DNA of 64,000 bases from Rosellinia necatrix (Eukaryota > Ascomycota > Sordariomycetes > Xylariales > Xylariaceae). The stretch lies in the NCBI GenBank assembly GCA_021209875.1, contig JAGYVD010000009.1:3100001-3164000 (forward strand). The letters are read 5' to 3'. Both the position numbers and the translations under genes were made by a program. Position 1 is the stretch's first letter. Each line of letters begins with the position of its first letter. Of this stretch, positions 33,784 to 46,296 are shown in pieces. The notes beneath the pieces were generated by a model. The model ran no database searches and was not told where the DNA came from. It saw only the letters and a list, made by a program, of their open reading frames with translations.

Positions 33784-35064
33784 ACAAAGGGTATGAGTTA
33801 TTGTGCATAGGCATGATGCAGCTCTGCGCTATCATGCGTGCCTACGATATTGTCTTTCAAGAGTCACTTATATAGTTAGTGTTATCATTTCTACTTTCGA
33901 TCCAATATTTCCCTTTAGTCAGATGATACCCCGAATTGGATTGACGGTGTTAGAGAAGCTGCCGAAGAGAGGAGCAGTGATTGGGGACTCCGGTCTAGCT
34001 TGAGTCATCGTCATGCGATTGTGGCGTTCTTCTCTCTAGAAAGCGATACTTGATGGGTTAATGCTTTCAAATAGCCTTATAGCCCATCTATCCGCATAGA
34101 TTAGATCAATACGGACCCCCAATTGCCTTTATTAATCCCATTTGCTCCGAGTTGTGCCAACCTGACGATGCGCCGTATATTACACAGCGTACCTGTTCTT
34201 AAAGCTTTAGAATAGTTGTTGCATAAGTTCCTGATCGACGACAGTAACGTGGGTTACATACACCGTGCTCAAAGCTGCGAAGGTTTCGGTAGCACTAATC
34301 ACCAGCTCCACTACATTCTTAGCAGTTGCCGTTCAATTCTGGGCACTATACGAATAAGAAATAACGAGTTAAAACTATCATCAAGACAGTAGGTAGGTTA
34401 TGTCACAACGCAATATAGGCTTTACCCCCCGCTATAAAGCCGAACAACATCTCGAAACACAGTTGCATAAATATCTCTAGCTTTAGCTCAGGCGTAATTG
34501 GCTCTGCTAAACAAGAGGGAACGACACCATGTACACTATACTCCCTTCCTCTATCACCGACCCAGAGAACCGCAAGATTCGTCGCATGCCAAGGGGTGTC
34601 GATGTCTACTACGCCCCTTATCACGCCGTTCACGGCATCGACGCCATTCGAGAGCCCGCTGCCTCGAACGAGGTCGCTGGGTCCCGGCTCTGGTGATATT
34701 CGTTTGCTTTGATGGTTATGGCATCACGCCGTCCCCGCTTCATTATTCCAAGACCAAAGGTAGTGGACATGGGGAAACAAATGGGGCGTTTGGGCCGTTT
34801 TTCGCCCAGAGCGCGCGAGTAGTTCAGGTAGGCCTAGGCATCGAGGGTTATTGACTGCCTACGAGCCCGTCTGTCTCTGGGTATGCTGAATCACAGATAC
34901 GTCCACTGTAGTTAATCTGAAATGGGGCTTATATATTAGCCAGCCATGGTCTAGTTCTGTCGGCGCTCAAGCTACAGCGTCCCCGTCTCCTGACAGATTA
35001 TCAAAATATATAAAAAGCCAAGGCATCTCATCAGATCCCCACTCAAGAATGCTATTAAACCCCC
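33784..35064. other. Intergenic region
   Basis: This holds the 3' ends of the regulator-like gene and the converging pectin lyase gene. One short frame (34529-34696) has coding-like base use and is listed separately. Nothing else is supported. Confidence 0.55.
34529..34696 (+). CDS. Candidate short ORF or exon of unknown function (55 codons)
   Basis: ATG to TGA with a strong preference for C-ending codons, unlike neighbouring intergenic sequence. The peptide includes MPRGVDVYYAPYHAVHGIDA. A second coding-like stretch in another frame follows at about 34700-34830, so this may be one gene with an unplaced intron or a decayed gene. No family is recognised. Confidence 0.25.
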   Translation: MYTILPSSITDPENRKIRRMPRGVDVYYAPYHAVHGIDAIREPAASNEVAGSRLW

Positions 35065-36360
35065 CTACAGGGTATTTCCGGCTGTCGACGGAACGGTGCT
35101 CTGGATGGAGGACGCGGACGCGGCAGCTACGATGTTGGTCTTGCCCTGGAACAGGTTCAGGAAACTGTTATCGTTCCGGCTGAAGGCGCCCGAGTTCGAG
35201 AAGCTGTTGGAGACGCAGTTACGGCCCAGGTACGAGGCGCACTGGGATACCGTGCTCGAATCCGAGCTCATCAGGCGGCCGCTGAAGCCCGACCCCAGCA
35301 CCGTCGCACTGTTCAGGAAGTAATTGCCCTCGTACAGGCCCTTTCCGTCGCTGTCGCCCTCGATCAGATGGCCGCTGTTGGACGACCAGACGTTGTTGAC
35401 GGCGTGGAAGAGCGTGTTTCCCGAAAGGGCGGGGCTGCGGCCTGAAGTGTAGTAGACGTAGTTCTCTGTCGGGGTTGGTTAATCATAGGTGGTTACGCCC
35501 CCATCATATTGAATGGTGGGTATCGCTGCAGAACTCACTATAGAAGGTGATCTGGTCGCTCGATCCAACGAGCTCGAGGCCCCAGTAGGTGTGTCCGTCG
35601 CAGGTAGCGGACTGCGAAGTTCGCCCGTCGATGAAGCTGTTGGAGATGGTGATGCCGTTGCTCGCGCCAGTTCCGAAGCTGTAGTGCTGACGGCCGAGGC
35701 TAGACGTCTGATACGGAAGACTTGGACTCAGCAGACGATCTTGAAAAGGTTGAAGGCGGAAGAAACGATCCAGGGGCTCACCGTGACGTGGTCAATCCAA
35801 ATATCCTTAGAGTCCGTGATGGCAATAGCATCGCCACCCCAGACGTACTTCGGGTTGAGCTCGGTGATCTTGATATTTTGAATGATGATATTATTGACAC
35901 CTGAGAGCCGGAAACCCTTGCCCTTGATCGTCGCCCCGTTCTTGCCGACGAGGGTCTTGTTCGACTTGATCCATAGCGCCTTGTAAGCGGCCGTGTCGAC
36001 GTTCACGTTGTAGGTCGCCTTGGAGCCACAGCCGCCGAGTGTGTTGAGCAGGGCCTGGCCACCGTTCGAGGGCGTGCAGGAGTAGGCATCACACGCTGCG
36101 AGAGTAGTCGTGCCCTCCGACCCGGTGAAGTCAAATGTACCAGAGATGACGATATTCTGAGGCGAGCTGGAGGTGAGGTACGATGTCAACTGGGCTATGG
36201 TGGTCGGGTATACAGTAGCAGCACTACCACCGCCAGTTGCACCGGATGCGAACCCAATCGGCGTGCCTGAGTAGATCGCTCGTTTCTCCACAGGCGAAGC
36301 CGAGACGGTGCCGATGAGCAGCGGCAAGGCAACTGATAGGATTGATCGGACAGACTTCAT
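35065..36360 (-). CDS. Secreted pectin lyase (polysaccharide lyase family 1), three exons
   Basis: Exons 36360-35782, 35707-35539 and 35465-35065 encode 382 aa, close to the usual length of fungal pectin lyases (about 380). Residues 1-20 are a signal peptide (MKSVRSILSVALPLLIG), followed by a Kex2-type Lys-Arg site (PVEKR). The mature enzyme opens with GTPIGFASGATGG and shows the right-handed beta-helix signatures: NIIIQNIKITELNPKYVWGG, DIWIDHVT (around 186-193), GRQHYSFGT, SATCDGHTYW and TSGRSPAL. The Arg of GRSP (about 259) matches the catalytic Arg of Aspergillus pectin lyases. The enzyme cleaves methyl-esterified pectin by beta-elimination outside the cell. Splice donors are GTGAGC and GTGAGT, acceptors ATCAG and GACAG. 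Regulation by carbon source is typical of the family, but I did not establish binding sites. Confidence 0.93.
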
Positions 36361-36448
36361 GTTGGCGGCGGTGGTGGAAAGATCGCAGGCGAGGACCCTA
36401 GCCAAGAAGCGCCTTGGCTATCGGCCGTAGGCTGATGGCATGCACGCA

Positions 36449-36463
36449 TATATATATACGTAT
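36449..36463 (-). promoter_or_regulatory. TATA-rich core promoter candidate of the pectin lyase
   Basis: An alternating TA stretch about 90-100 bp upstream of the pectin lyase ATG, in the position expected of a core promoter. Confidence 0.35.
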
Positions 36464-37813
36464 AGTTTCACATATAATTAATGCCATACCTCCTTTCATC
36501 AACCACAAGCCCCGTCGGTCCCATACGCGTGTAGTGGAAAACCGGAACAAATACGCCCGCCTGCCGCCTGCCACTCGGATTGTAGTGGATCGTACGGCTC
36601 TTGACCTCCGTGTATCCATGGCCCGTCTGCGGTTCTTGCGCCGCTATTTCTGCGCCCGGTCAGCGAGATACATTCCTCAAAAAGCCGTCCTGGCCGACCA
36701 CCCCTTCGCCTTCTCTATGCTGCGTGCGCATAACGACGCGCTGCTATCCAAAATAGCCCACTGTGCAACGCGGCCGCTCCGGACCCAAACGGGAAATCAT
36801 CCCCGTCTCGGTCCTGGTGGCCCACCTATAAAAAATATCCCGGCCGCTGACGAAACGTACAGTACGCTATTACGCTGTGGGCACATCCCAATTCCAGGAC
36901 GCCCTTTGGGATGCTCACTGGCGTGTATATTAGCCTCCACCTATCAGCGATGCGCCTTCCCCAGGCTAGCAGGCCTGTATTTAGTGTACGGCCGAGACGT
37001 CAAGCTTCCGTAAAAGGGGGCTTATGCTGTACAAACGTTGACCCCGAACTCTGCCTTATGGAAATGCTTGAATATCGTATAGCTGTGATTCCTATTTCGC
37101 GCGCACAAGAAAATATAGCCATGCAGAGAGTAGAACAGGGCAGAGTAGGGCAGAGTAGGGCAGGGCCCGTAAGCAAGATGGAATCCAATTGAAATGTGGC
37201 GAATGGAACCGTCGGTATCTCAAAGCCAAAATCGAGGGAAGCTCATGCTACCTAAGAGGATGTCTCGCGGTTATGGGAATACCTAGAATCCAAAGTAGCC
37301 TGTTCCACGAGCAACGGGATTACGCTGTAGGCCTCGAACTGCCTGGTAATCCATGGTAGTCATACCGCCTGCATACTGTATAAGACGCGGGAAAGCGCCG
37401 ACAAGAAGAGATATACCTGCCTATATGACACATCCTGCAGCCTTCTTGGGGGATGATTAGAAGTAGGTACATTGGCAAGTGGTTGTATGTAATGCGATAT
37501 AATTGGCCATGGGGCGAGCGAGGGATAGGGTGCGGCACGGTGATGTCAAGGCAATATTAATCAAAACATAGTTTGACATGTTTGCCAAGAGGCCGGGGTG
37601 CCAGGCTATGCGTTGCGTAGCATATTGACAGCCCTCTGTTTCTTTCTTGCCTCGGGCGGCAGAGGCAAGAACCAGGCAATGAGGCCTTTGAGGCGTCACT
37701 TGAGGCCAAAAGCCCCCGTGCGGTGGAATAGAACGACCCCAGCTCGCGGTGGTATGACCGGGCTGAACCACCACACTGCCTTGGCCCATTCTATGACAAG
37801 ATAGATGGCAACT

Positions 37814-37898
37814 CTAAAATAAATAAAAATAAAAATAAAAAATAAAAATAAAAATAAAAATAAAAATAAAAAATAAAAATAAAAATAAAAATAAAAAT

Positions 37899-37942
<44 letters not shown>

Positions 37943-38055
37943 TAAAAATAAAAATAAAAATAAAAATAAAAATAAAAATAAAAATAAAAAATAAAAAATA
38001 AAAAATAAAAAATAAAAAATAAAAAATAAAAATAAAAATAAACATAAAATAAAAA
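37814..38055. repeat. AT-only array of (A5-6)T units, about 240 bp
   Basis: About forty units of AAAAAT or AAAAAAT with no G or C for most of its length. The 6/7-bp alternation gives open frames of Ile/Phe/Leu only, which are artefacts. Confidence 0.95.
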
Positions 38056-38189
38056 CCTTCAACACGAATCTGTGGAATAGGAGCCGATTTAGTATACCTA
38101 TCTGCTGTGGGTTCAGTGCAAGGCGTGCTGCTCAACGCTTCCGAAGCGAGAGCTTTCCATTCTGTGACGGCTCTCGTCTCGATGAGTAC

Positions 38190-38218
38190 CTACCTAGGTA
38201 CCTACCTAGGTAGGTAGA
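38190..38218. repeat. ACCTACCTAGGTAGGT palindromic array
   Basis: Two consecutive CCTACCTAGGTA blocks form perfect inverted repeats. A CTGACTGACTACCTG-type run follows. Confidence 0.85.
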
Positions 38219-39416
38219 TTACTGACTGACTACCTGGCCGACTGCCTGCCTGACTACGTCTCCTCTGGCGGTGGATATAATGGGCACAATAGAACATAAA
38301 ACTTAGATGTGGTAGGTAAAGGGGTCGTATGCAGAAACAACCTTGGAAGTACAGTAGCAGGGTGGAAGCTCTCTTTCCTGCCGGTGTCAGTCAAGCCCTT
38401 AGAGGGGCTTTCTTTCTACACTCACCTATCGCGATAAGATTCTAGGTTTTGGGCCGCGTTACTCGGCATAGCCCTAATCTGCGAATAAATATCCCTTTAA
38501 GGGATATTTTCACGTTAAAAGTCTCATGCATCTCCCCACATCCCCCCACCTCCCCACCTTGGGGTTCGTCAAACCCCCCAAAAATATCCCACCTCCCGAT
38601 CAGCCTCAACATAACGGCTTGGATTCCCGCCACGATTTCCACAAGACCACCACGTACAAGATCGTACATCTCATTTTACAGGAACTAGATTACATATGAA
38701 TCCGTTCTTGTGAGTAGATTGGCACTCTCATCACCATAACTAGACTCCCAATTACTACCGGTCGCTCCCAGCCACCCGCTCTGCCAAGCCCAACAGCTGC
38801 TGAACACCAACACCCCTTACCTCGAAGCCTTTTTTTTTTTCCGTATTATAAAAGAACCTACCAAATCCCATGATATGGCGCTTCAGGCCCCCGCCCCGGC
38901 TCGATAACAATCCCTATATTATGGTTTAATTACATTACCATACTGGCAATTTCCATTGATGACATATGCTAGCCAAATTATTCCAATCGCACTGCACCTT
39001 GAACGTCGCTCGATACCCACACCTACTACTTGCTATCGCCTATCACCTGCCTCCCTCCCTGCCTTGCCCTTTGAAAGTACCTGCCTAAGCATTCACTCAG
39101 GAAACCTAGCACTTTTAAAATCCATCTCTGGGCGGGGAGCTCCTGCTAGGCAGGTTATAGGGCACCTGCTAATTGCTTACCGGTACCTCCCTACCTACTT
39201 ACCTAAGTAGGTAGCAGGTACATATCTTGAACAGGTGCCCAACCTGCAATTACAGTGTGAGAACTGCGGGTGCGGGTGCGGGTGCAAGTAGCTTTGCCCG
39301 GGGTTGTTGAGGTGAATGGAAAGAGCGGCGGTGGCAGAGGCGGAAATATAGGCAAGTAAGGAGCAGACCAAGACACAGGATACAAGAAGTCGCTCCTTAG
39401 GCAGAAACAAAACACA

Positions 39417-41753
39417 ATGGCGGGCCACAATTTCTCGCGTTACCTGCCAGACTTCTGGTCGGCACCGTTTGCACCTTTCCACTTCCTCTTCTCCCGCATC
39501 TGGCGCATCTGGCATTTCGTCGCCCAGGCAATCGAACCGGGGAACATTGCATCTCCGCCATCACCCAGACCTCCAACACCCTCAACACCCTCACCACTTT
39601 CACTGCCCTCGCCACCGTCTTCCGCGCCCGGTTCCGCGCCCGGTCCCACGCCTTGTTCCCCATCCATTCCAGCTACATCTACACCCAGGCTTCCACCAGC
39701 AACGACAGCAACAGGAGCTACAAATCCAAATCTTCCCTCTGCACCGTCTGTACTGCCTCCCAGCTCGCGTGACCAGGGCTTGTCACACTTGCTCGCCGGC
39801 GAACACCTGCCAGACCTCGCTATTACTGGCAGCAGCCTCAACGGCCAAAACAACGACGCAGGCCTCGGCCACGCCGCCGACTCCTGGCCTCAGCACTCCC
39901 ACCGACACCAATCATTAGACATGACGAGAAGGCGCGCCGGCCGGGGACGAGGTGGTGGACAGGATGGTGGTGCTAAATCGGCCATCACCCACCAACCCAC
40001 GACCGTAACGCCCGCTGTCCCTGTCAGTCTTACTGCTGATGCCGTCCAGGGTTGGCCCGCTTCTGGTAGCCAGTCAAATACCAACGCCTTAGGTGACACG
40101 AACTTCACCCACTCTGATGGGCCTAAATTTACTTCATTGAAACGAGGAGATGACCATGGCCGCAATCGCAACTCGCCCGCACTACAAAAGCAGATCGTCG
40201 GCAGTCAGAAGGAAAATGTTGTTCCTTTGAAGAATAATGACGCCAAACTCTCGGCCGCTCCTCTGGATTCACCAGCACTCCCCCCCTTCGCTATGACGGA
40301 CAACGCAGGCGAATCTCAGAAACCAGGTGCTTGCAGCCGCCCAGCAGCCAACTCTCTCAGCGCCGCCTCTACAATCAGTAGCACGTGTGATGGAAGCTCT
40401 ACCTCTTGCTCCGGCGTCGAGCAGCTCCATGTTATCGCCGATCGACTCACTTTAGATGATACGCCCCCGTCTCAGCAACCTGCCCACCAGACTTTAGACG
40501 AAGCTGCCGCCGCATCTAAGGCCTCGGCGCTGCCTGTTCCTCTCATTGTCGCAGTTCCTGTTTTGCGAGGGCCCCAAACTGCGCAACTTGAATCTGAATC
40601 TACCCTACCCCCCGGTTTGCCGGGGCTGATTGAGCCTACGACCGACGAGGAGCGAGCGGAGCGCGAATACCATCTTGGTTTTATGCGAGAGGCCCTCGAG
40701 ATGGTAAGACACCCTGCCCCCGACCGGATGCGCCACCTACTCCAGCCGAGCTAGTAGCATAGATCTCGACCGCCCATGGGATAAATTTTGTTGTTTTGTG
40801 CGATGTGATCGGTTCGTGATTCTCTTGAACTAAGAAACTGATCAATACGTAGGGCGATTTGGCTCTCAAAACTAACGAAACACCGGTTGGCTGTGTACTT
40901 GTATATCGCGGAATAGTCATTGCCAGGGGAATGAACGCCACAAACATTACTCGCAACGGTACCCGCCATGCCGAATTTATGGCCTTGTCGGCGCTACTCT
41001 CCCGCAAAGAATCAAGCGACATCAACATGGCCGACATTGACCCGCATCTTGATGCCAACTGGGGTGACGTTGACCCTAGAGACGGCCATATCTACCCTTA
41101 CGGCCAGAAACTTCACCCTGCGCCTATAGTCGATCGTTCCATTGTCTCCGAGTGCATACTTTACGTCACTGTCGAACCCTGTGTCATGTGCGCTTCCCTT
41201 CTTCGCCAATTAGGCATCAAGAAGGTTTATTTCGGTGCCGTAAACGACAAATTCGGAGGAACTGGTGGTGTCTTCCGTGTACACATGAATTCGAAACCCG
41301 TGGTTATTCCCAAAGGCCGTCCATATCAGCAAGGATACGGCCCTCAAGACGTCAATCTTATCTCTAAAGGTAGAGCTGTGGTTATACCTCGCCAAGATGA
41401 CGAAGGCGACGGTGGCAACGTGGAACCCGGATATCCTGTCGAAGGTGGCTATCTTCGTGATGACGCGGTTTCGTTACTCCGACGGTTTTATGTCCAGGAG
41501 AATGGCCGAGGTGAGTACTATTAGGAGAGCTTCCGCTGCATCAATGTCAGGCTAACCGTGGCCCCCCCTAGCACCGCAACCGCGTAAAAAGGAAGGGAGG
41601 GCTGCTCGACTATATGCGGCTATGGAAAACCAGAACAAGGCTATAAACACATCTGATCTCTCTGATAACACCCCTGAGACACCCGTAGATTGCGAAGCGC
41701 CGACAATACTAGGAGGTAAGCCGGATTCGGACATTAGTGTTATATATGCATGA
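39417..41753 (+). CDS. tad2: tRNA(adenine-34) deaminase catalytic subunit Tad2 with long N-terminal extension
   Basis: Exons 39417-40703, 40853-41510 and 41572-41753 encode 708 aa. The deaminase core begins near residue 415 (EYHLGFMREALEM, LALKTNETPVGCVLV). It carries the zinc and proton-shuttle motif TRHAE (His about 468, Glu 470) and PCVMC (Cys about 539 and 542), then KKVYFGAVNDKFGG and LLRRFYVQENGR. Tad2 with Tad3 converts adenosine 34 to inosine in tRNA anticodons, an essential step for wobble decoding. Introns use GTAAGA and GTGAGT donors. About 69 residues lie between the HAE and PCxxC motifs, roughly twice the usual spacing, because of an insert containing NWGDVDPRDGHIYPYGQ. The first 410 residues are Pro/Ser/Thr-rich with a hydrophobic start (FHFLFSRIWRIWHFV) and do not resemble yeast Tad2. 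A shorter start inside this frame cannot be excluded. Confidence 0.85.
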
Positions 41754-44526
41754 AACCAACAATGGCGGTTTCTTTCATTTCGTCCATAAATGGCGCCCCA
41801 TCGGACGAGTTAAGAGTGTACAATTACGACCTGAAGATGTATTGATGCTCATGACTACATGAGTGGCGAGGTAGCTCCTGGAGTCTAGGGTTGTTTTTCA
41901 TAAGGGGAATACCACAAATCGGAACGGAATGCATGATACAGGGCGGGATTTTCGGGAAAACAGAGACCATCCTTGCCTATAGACATATAGTGCAGCAAAT
42001 AGTAAATGCGATGCGTTATTTCGTTAGTACATATTCTCTTGTCCGTGCTATACTGATATGAACCCCGTGACAGAAAACGACGCCGTTAACGCCATGTGGA
42101 ATTAACGGTATATATGTAAAGCGGCTACTCTGTGATAAAATCTTATTGGCACTATGGCAAACCGAATATCTTCACCTCATTCCTAGTCCTATGCGCCGGC
42201 GATTCGCCATCATATGCCGACCCGCAAGCCTTAGTATCCGTTTAGGAGAGGCGCAGTATACAGTATACATTTCTAACATCCGTATATCATCGGTAATCGA
42301 TACGGAAACGTACCCGCAAGTTGATAAATGACCACACTGAGCTAGCCAGGGGAGTGAGAGCTGGTGTAAACGTCCTCACTGTCGAGCCGCTTACTTCCTG
42401 GGAACATGAAGGAGAGCTGTGTTGAGGTGCTACTAAAGATCCCATGCCTTGCCGACCTAGTATTGCTATGAAGTTCCTTCGCCATTAACAGGAACTGGGA
42501 GACCATGGACCATAGGATCTGTCCCAGGCGAGAGGCTGGGTCACGTTGTTGACGCATACACCTTATTTATCTATTCGGTTGGAGGTGTTAAAGGAGCGGT
42601 TCGACCCGCTTTGGGGATCTCTTAGAACCAAGTACGGATGTTGTTTGGGTCCGGCGGCCGGCCTACCTGGACATTTAAGAGAAGAGGGGTTGAGGCGACG
42701 ACGACTAGCGCAGAAGGGATTCCGATGCGAGCGCCTACAGCACAAGTGACCTGCTTCGCGTGTGGCAGATTTTAGAGTATCGGTATACAGATGGTATTAT
42801 CAGATAACCTTGCTCCGTCTGTTTCCTTAGGTACCATGCATGTTGCTTCGCCATTGCCATCGCTAGAGGAGGACGCCGCTCGACGCTGGATCCTCGACAA
42901 ACACGGGAGATCAAAAAGCAACGGGACTCGTTACTTGTGTGGAGTCGATAAATTTCATAAATAATATACCTTACCGTAGCTTTAAGGGAGTTCTGAAAGT
43001 AATAAGCATGACTCTCTAACATTGTGACGTTGTATGGCCCGTGTGTCACGATCTAAATATCCTTGACAAGGCTCAACACCGTTTCGCTACACTCTCACTT
43101 TCGATCACCATTCGTCGATTTGGCCATGGGGCATAATTATAATCTATCCATATCTGGTGAGAAGAGCCGTCGCGTTCAGATACCGCCGAGATCGGTGCCG
43201 AATGACAATACACTTTGTCCCACCACCAACAGTAGGGAAAGGGTACCAGGAACTGGCCACAGACGCCACACACTGAGTCAAACCAGCCGCGACGGGAGCG
43301 GGTATAGAATATGTGATCGTGTTGAGGGAACCCAACGGATAAAGCGACTTTCTGGAAACGAAGAGTCCTAAATGCCCGTGTTGTCGCTTTCCCTACCCCA
43401 CTATGGCCTTACCTGCCCCCAAACGTAAGCTAATCTAAGGAAGGGCATAATGATGCAGCCGGGGTCTCTGCCAACCTCCCATCACGGTTATAATAGAAAC
43501 TGGTCACGGGTTATTTCGGTCGAGTCTCGATGGTGAATGGGCTGGAGCCCTCATAGAGTTCCCATCCTCACATTGTATTTCGCCACATATTCGCGGCAGT
43601 ATTGCTACTATTTCACGGGCTAGTTAGTCCTTGATCCCGAACATCCTTGCGTATCCTATATTATTCTTATCATGGCCTTGGACCTGTAGCTTGGAGAAGG
43701 GGTTAGTTTGTCAACCTGGAACAGTGTGTTCAAGGACTGCCATTCTTGTTACCTTGCCTTCCGGGCCCTACACTTGCATCGTCGAGGAATAAAAATGGCC
43801 AAGTAAAAGATTAAATCCAATGGGTCCGCGGGATAGCGATGCATGTCTGCCGGCTCGTTGTCGAAACCCCCGTTGTTGTAGGTCCTCAACGTGGCCAAAT
43901 CCGAGTTTGGCGTCTCGGCGGTTAGACCTAGCGGGGGGTGCGCCTCAAGGTTTATGTGCCAAATGTCTCTCTTTAGGGGCTGCGTATATCATCCCGGCGG
44001 CCGAAGCATGGTCATGTGGATCTGACCAAACGGCTTCGGGTGGAAGCATTGTTGTCGGACGGGGAGTCGGCATCGGTGTTTAGACTTCGAGAGTGTCTGC
44101 ATTGCCACCTCTCGCGATACCGGGGCGCGATGATGGGAGGGATATCAACGACAACACTCGATGATAACCCGCTTGTAGAGCAAAATCTCGCATCCTTCTC
44201 AGCAAGTAGCGATAGGCTGGCCACCGTACTGTAACCACAACAGCAAAAGCGACGCGCAGTCTTGTTGTGCCATTCCAAAGACTCGGGTGACGCTGTAAGT
44301 CGCGGAGGAAGTCAGAAAGGCGTCACCTCAGCCATCTTCCCCCACTTCAATGCGACCAAGGAGAAGAAGACAAGACAATACACTCGCCAATATCCCCGTG
44401 GCAAGTGACTACCTTCTTTCACCAAGAGATCTATGTGATAATTCTACACAAACTAGTCTAGTTTGCCCAAGGATAGCTACGGTGGCGGGTGTTTCCGCCG
44501 GGGGACTGCTCCAGTTCGGAGCATAG

Positions 44527-44587
44527 CGAGGTGGCCGAGAGGTGGCCGAGAGGTGGTCGAGTGGTGGTCGAGAGGTGGTCGAGAAGT
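44527..44587. repeat. Short minisatellite, GAGGTGGTC units
   Basis: Five imperfect units of GAGGTGGYCGA, 11-12 bp each. Confidence 0.8.
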
Positions 44588-44792
44588 CGGGATCATCCGC
44601 ACACGATACCCCTGAGCCACCGGCGAGGGATTGGGTCTGGCATGACGGGGTCGATCCGAGCAGCCGAGCAGGATGGATGTGCCGCATGACCGGGAGGGAC
44701 AACGGACGGAAACATGTTAAGCTATCCAACGCCGTGCATCCCAGGACCCACGATGGCCATGGTGGCGGGCCAATGGCTGGACGTTGGAGGGT

Positions 44793-44833
44793 AGCCGTCA
44801 ACTTGCCGTCAACGTGCCGTCAACTTGCCGTCG
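44793..44833. repeat. 11-bp tandem repeat, CCGTCAACTTG units
   Basis: Three to four near-perfect units of GCCGTCAACTT. Confidence 0.8.
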
Positions 44834-46240
44834 ACCTTAGGACAAGGCGATCTGAGTAGCCAGGGCTGGATGGGCCGGTAGCCGGGCAGACACGCGCTCG
44901 CGATGCCCCTGGGATGTCGTGGAATAGATCGACGACGGAGCTGGGGGCAGGGCTGGGGTTGGTTGGACGTGCTACCGACTACGTACTGGCGCAAGAGACG
45001 TCGGAGGGGTCGGAGTGTTCATGAGTAATAATGCGAGAGAGGTGAATGGGTCAACATGCCAATGCCCGGCACAAGCAAGCCCCTGATACCACATACCTAC
45101 CACATACCTATCACATACCTACCACATCGCTGCCCGGATAGCAGATAAGCACGCGCTCGTCAGTCATCCACGGATCATCCACGGGTCACGGATCCATTGT
45201 ATGTATACTCCCTATGCATATGTGAAGAGGCAAGAGACGGTGCAACCTGGGCGAAGGATACGTATTTACCTACTTACTCACCTACCTTACCTTACTTGCC
45301 TTACCTACCAAGGAGGCGTTCGTTCTCCCCGTGCCTGAAAATCGAATTGGGCTACCCGTAGTCCTGGTAATCAATCCGCTTTCATCACAATCCAACATCC
45401 CCCATCTTTTCTCAGTCGTCTCTCTTCCCTCCGTCTTTCTCACTCTTTCCTTCCTTCTTCTTCTTCTTCTTCTTCTTCTCTCCGTCCGTCTCTTCCGCCC
45501 ATATATCCCTTCCTGCCTGCCTCCTTCTTTCTCGCTTGTCAGCCAGGTATCGCATCCATCCCTATACCTACGCAAACTCTCTCGTTGCAACAACAAAACC
45601 ATCACCGTACCACCACCGTACCATCATCTCACGTGCCATCATCTCGTCTGCTCCCTGGACCAGAGGGCCAATCCCACGAGCCACACAAACAACCCGCCAT
45701 CCTTGATGCTCTAGCCTAGTAGGATCTTCACAATTCTGATAGCCTATCCTATGCCACCCCCACAACGGCATTTGCGCAACGCTAACACCGATTGTCCTCC
45801 TCGTCTCTCGACCTCAGCCTTGGCCCTCCCTGCCGCGCATTGACACCTCACACTTACTTCTTAACTCTTGAACCACCACAGCAAAGTCCACCACCGCCAA
45901 TCCCCGACCAGACACACACACTCCACCTGATACGCACATACTCCTGTTCGTACCTTTTTGTTCGTCTCGCCTTGGCCAGCGAGTCTACGCACAAAAGCGC
46001 ATAATACACTAAGCCGATACACTAAGTTGATTTAGAGGGTGAGAAAACGGCACCGCTCGACCTCGCCTGCCTCTTATAGAGTTTAGGCCAGACCAGACGT
46101 CTCCCAGTTTCCCCTTCCCTCCCGGTCCTTCTCACCCTTCTTGTGCAAACGTAAACCAAGCAAACCTTTTCCTCACGTCGGGCAGCTTTCGCCACCACAT
46201 GGACGGTCTTGAGTCCTAGTCGCCTAACCAGTACCATCAC

Positions 46241-46296
46241 CGTATTTATCATCGTGTCCACCATCGTGTCCATCATCGTGTCCATTATCGTGTCCA
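46241..46296. repeat. 12-bp tandem repeat, ATCGTGTCCATC units
   Basis: Four near-perfect units of CATCGTGTCCAT. A minus-strand frame turns this into Met-Asp-Thr repeats, which I treat as an artefact. Confidence 0.8.

Larger units (their letters stand above)
36464..39416. other. Divergent intergenic region with an AT-rich array
   Basis: It lies between the pectin lyase (minus) and tad2 (plus). A 199-codon frame at 36414-37013 overlaps the promoter, has no domain and is rejected. It contains a 10-bp AGAGTAGGGC repeat near 37138-37163, the large AAAAAT array, and AGGT palindromes at 38190-38218 and 39180-39216. Confidence 0.55.

Noticed and set aside
36414..37013. 199-codon plus-strand frame upstream of the pectin lyase
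   Set aside because: It covers the pectin lyase promoter, looks non-protein-like in composition and has no domain.
37791..38135. Hydrophobic Phe/Ile/Leu-only frames on the minus strand
   Set aside because: Produced by the AAAAAT array; not a membrane protein.
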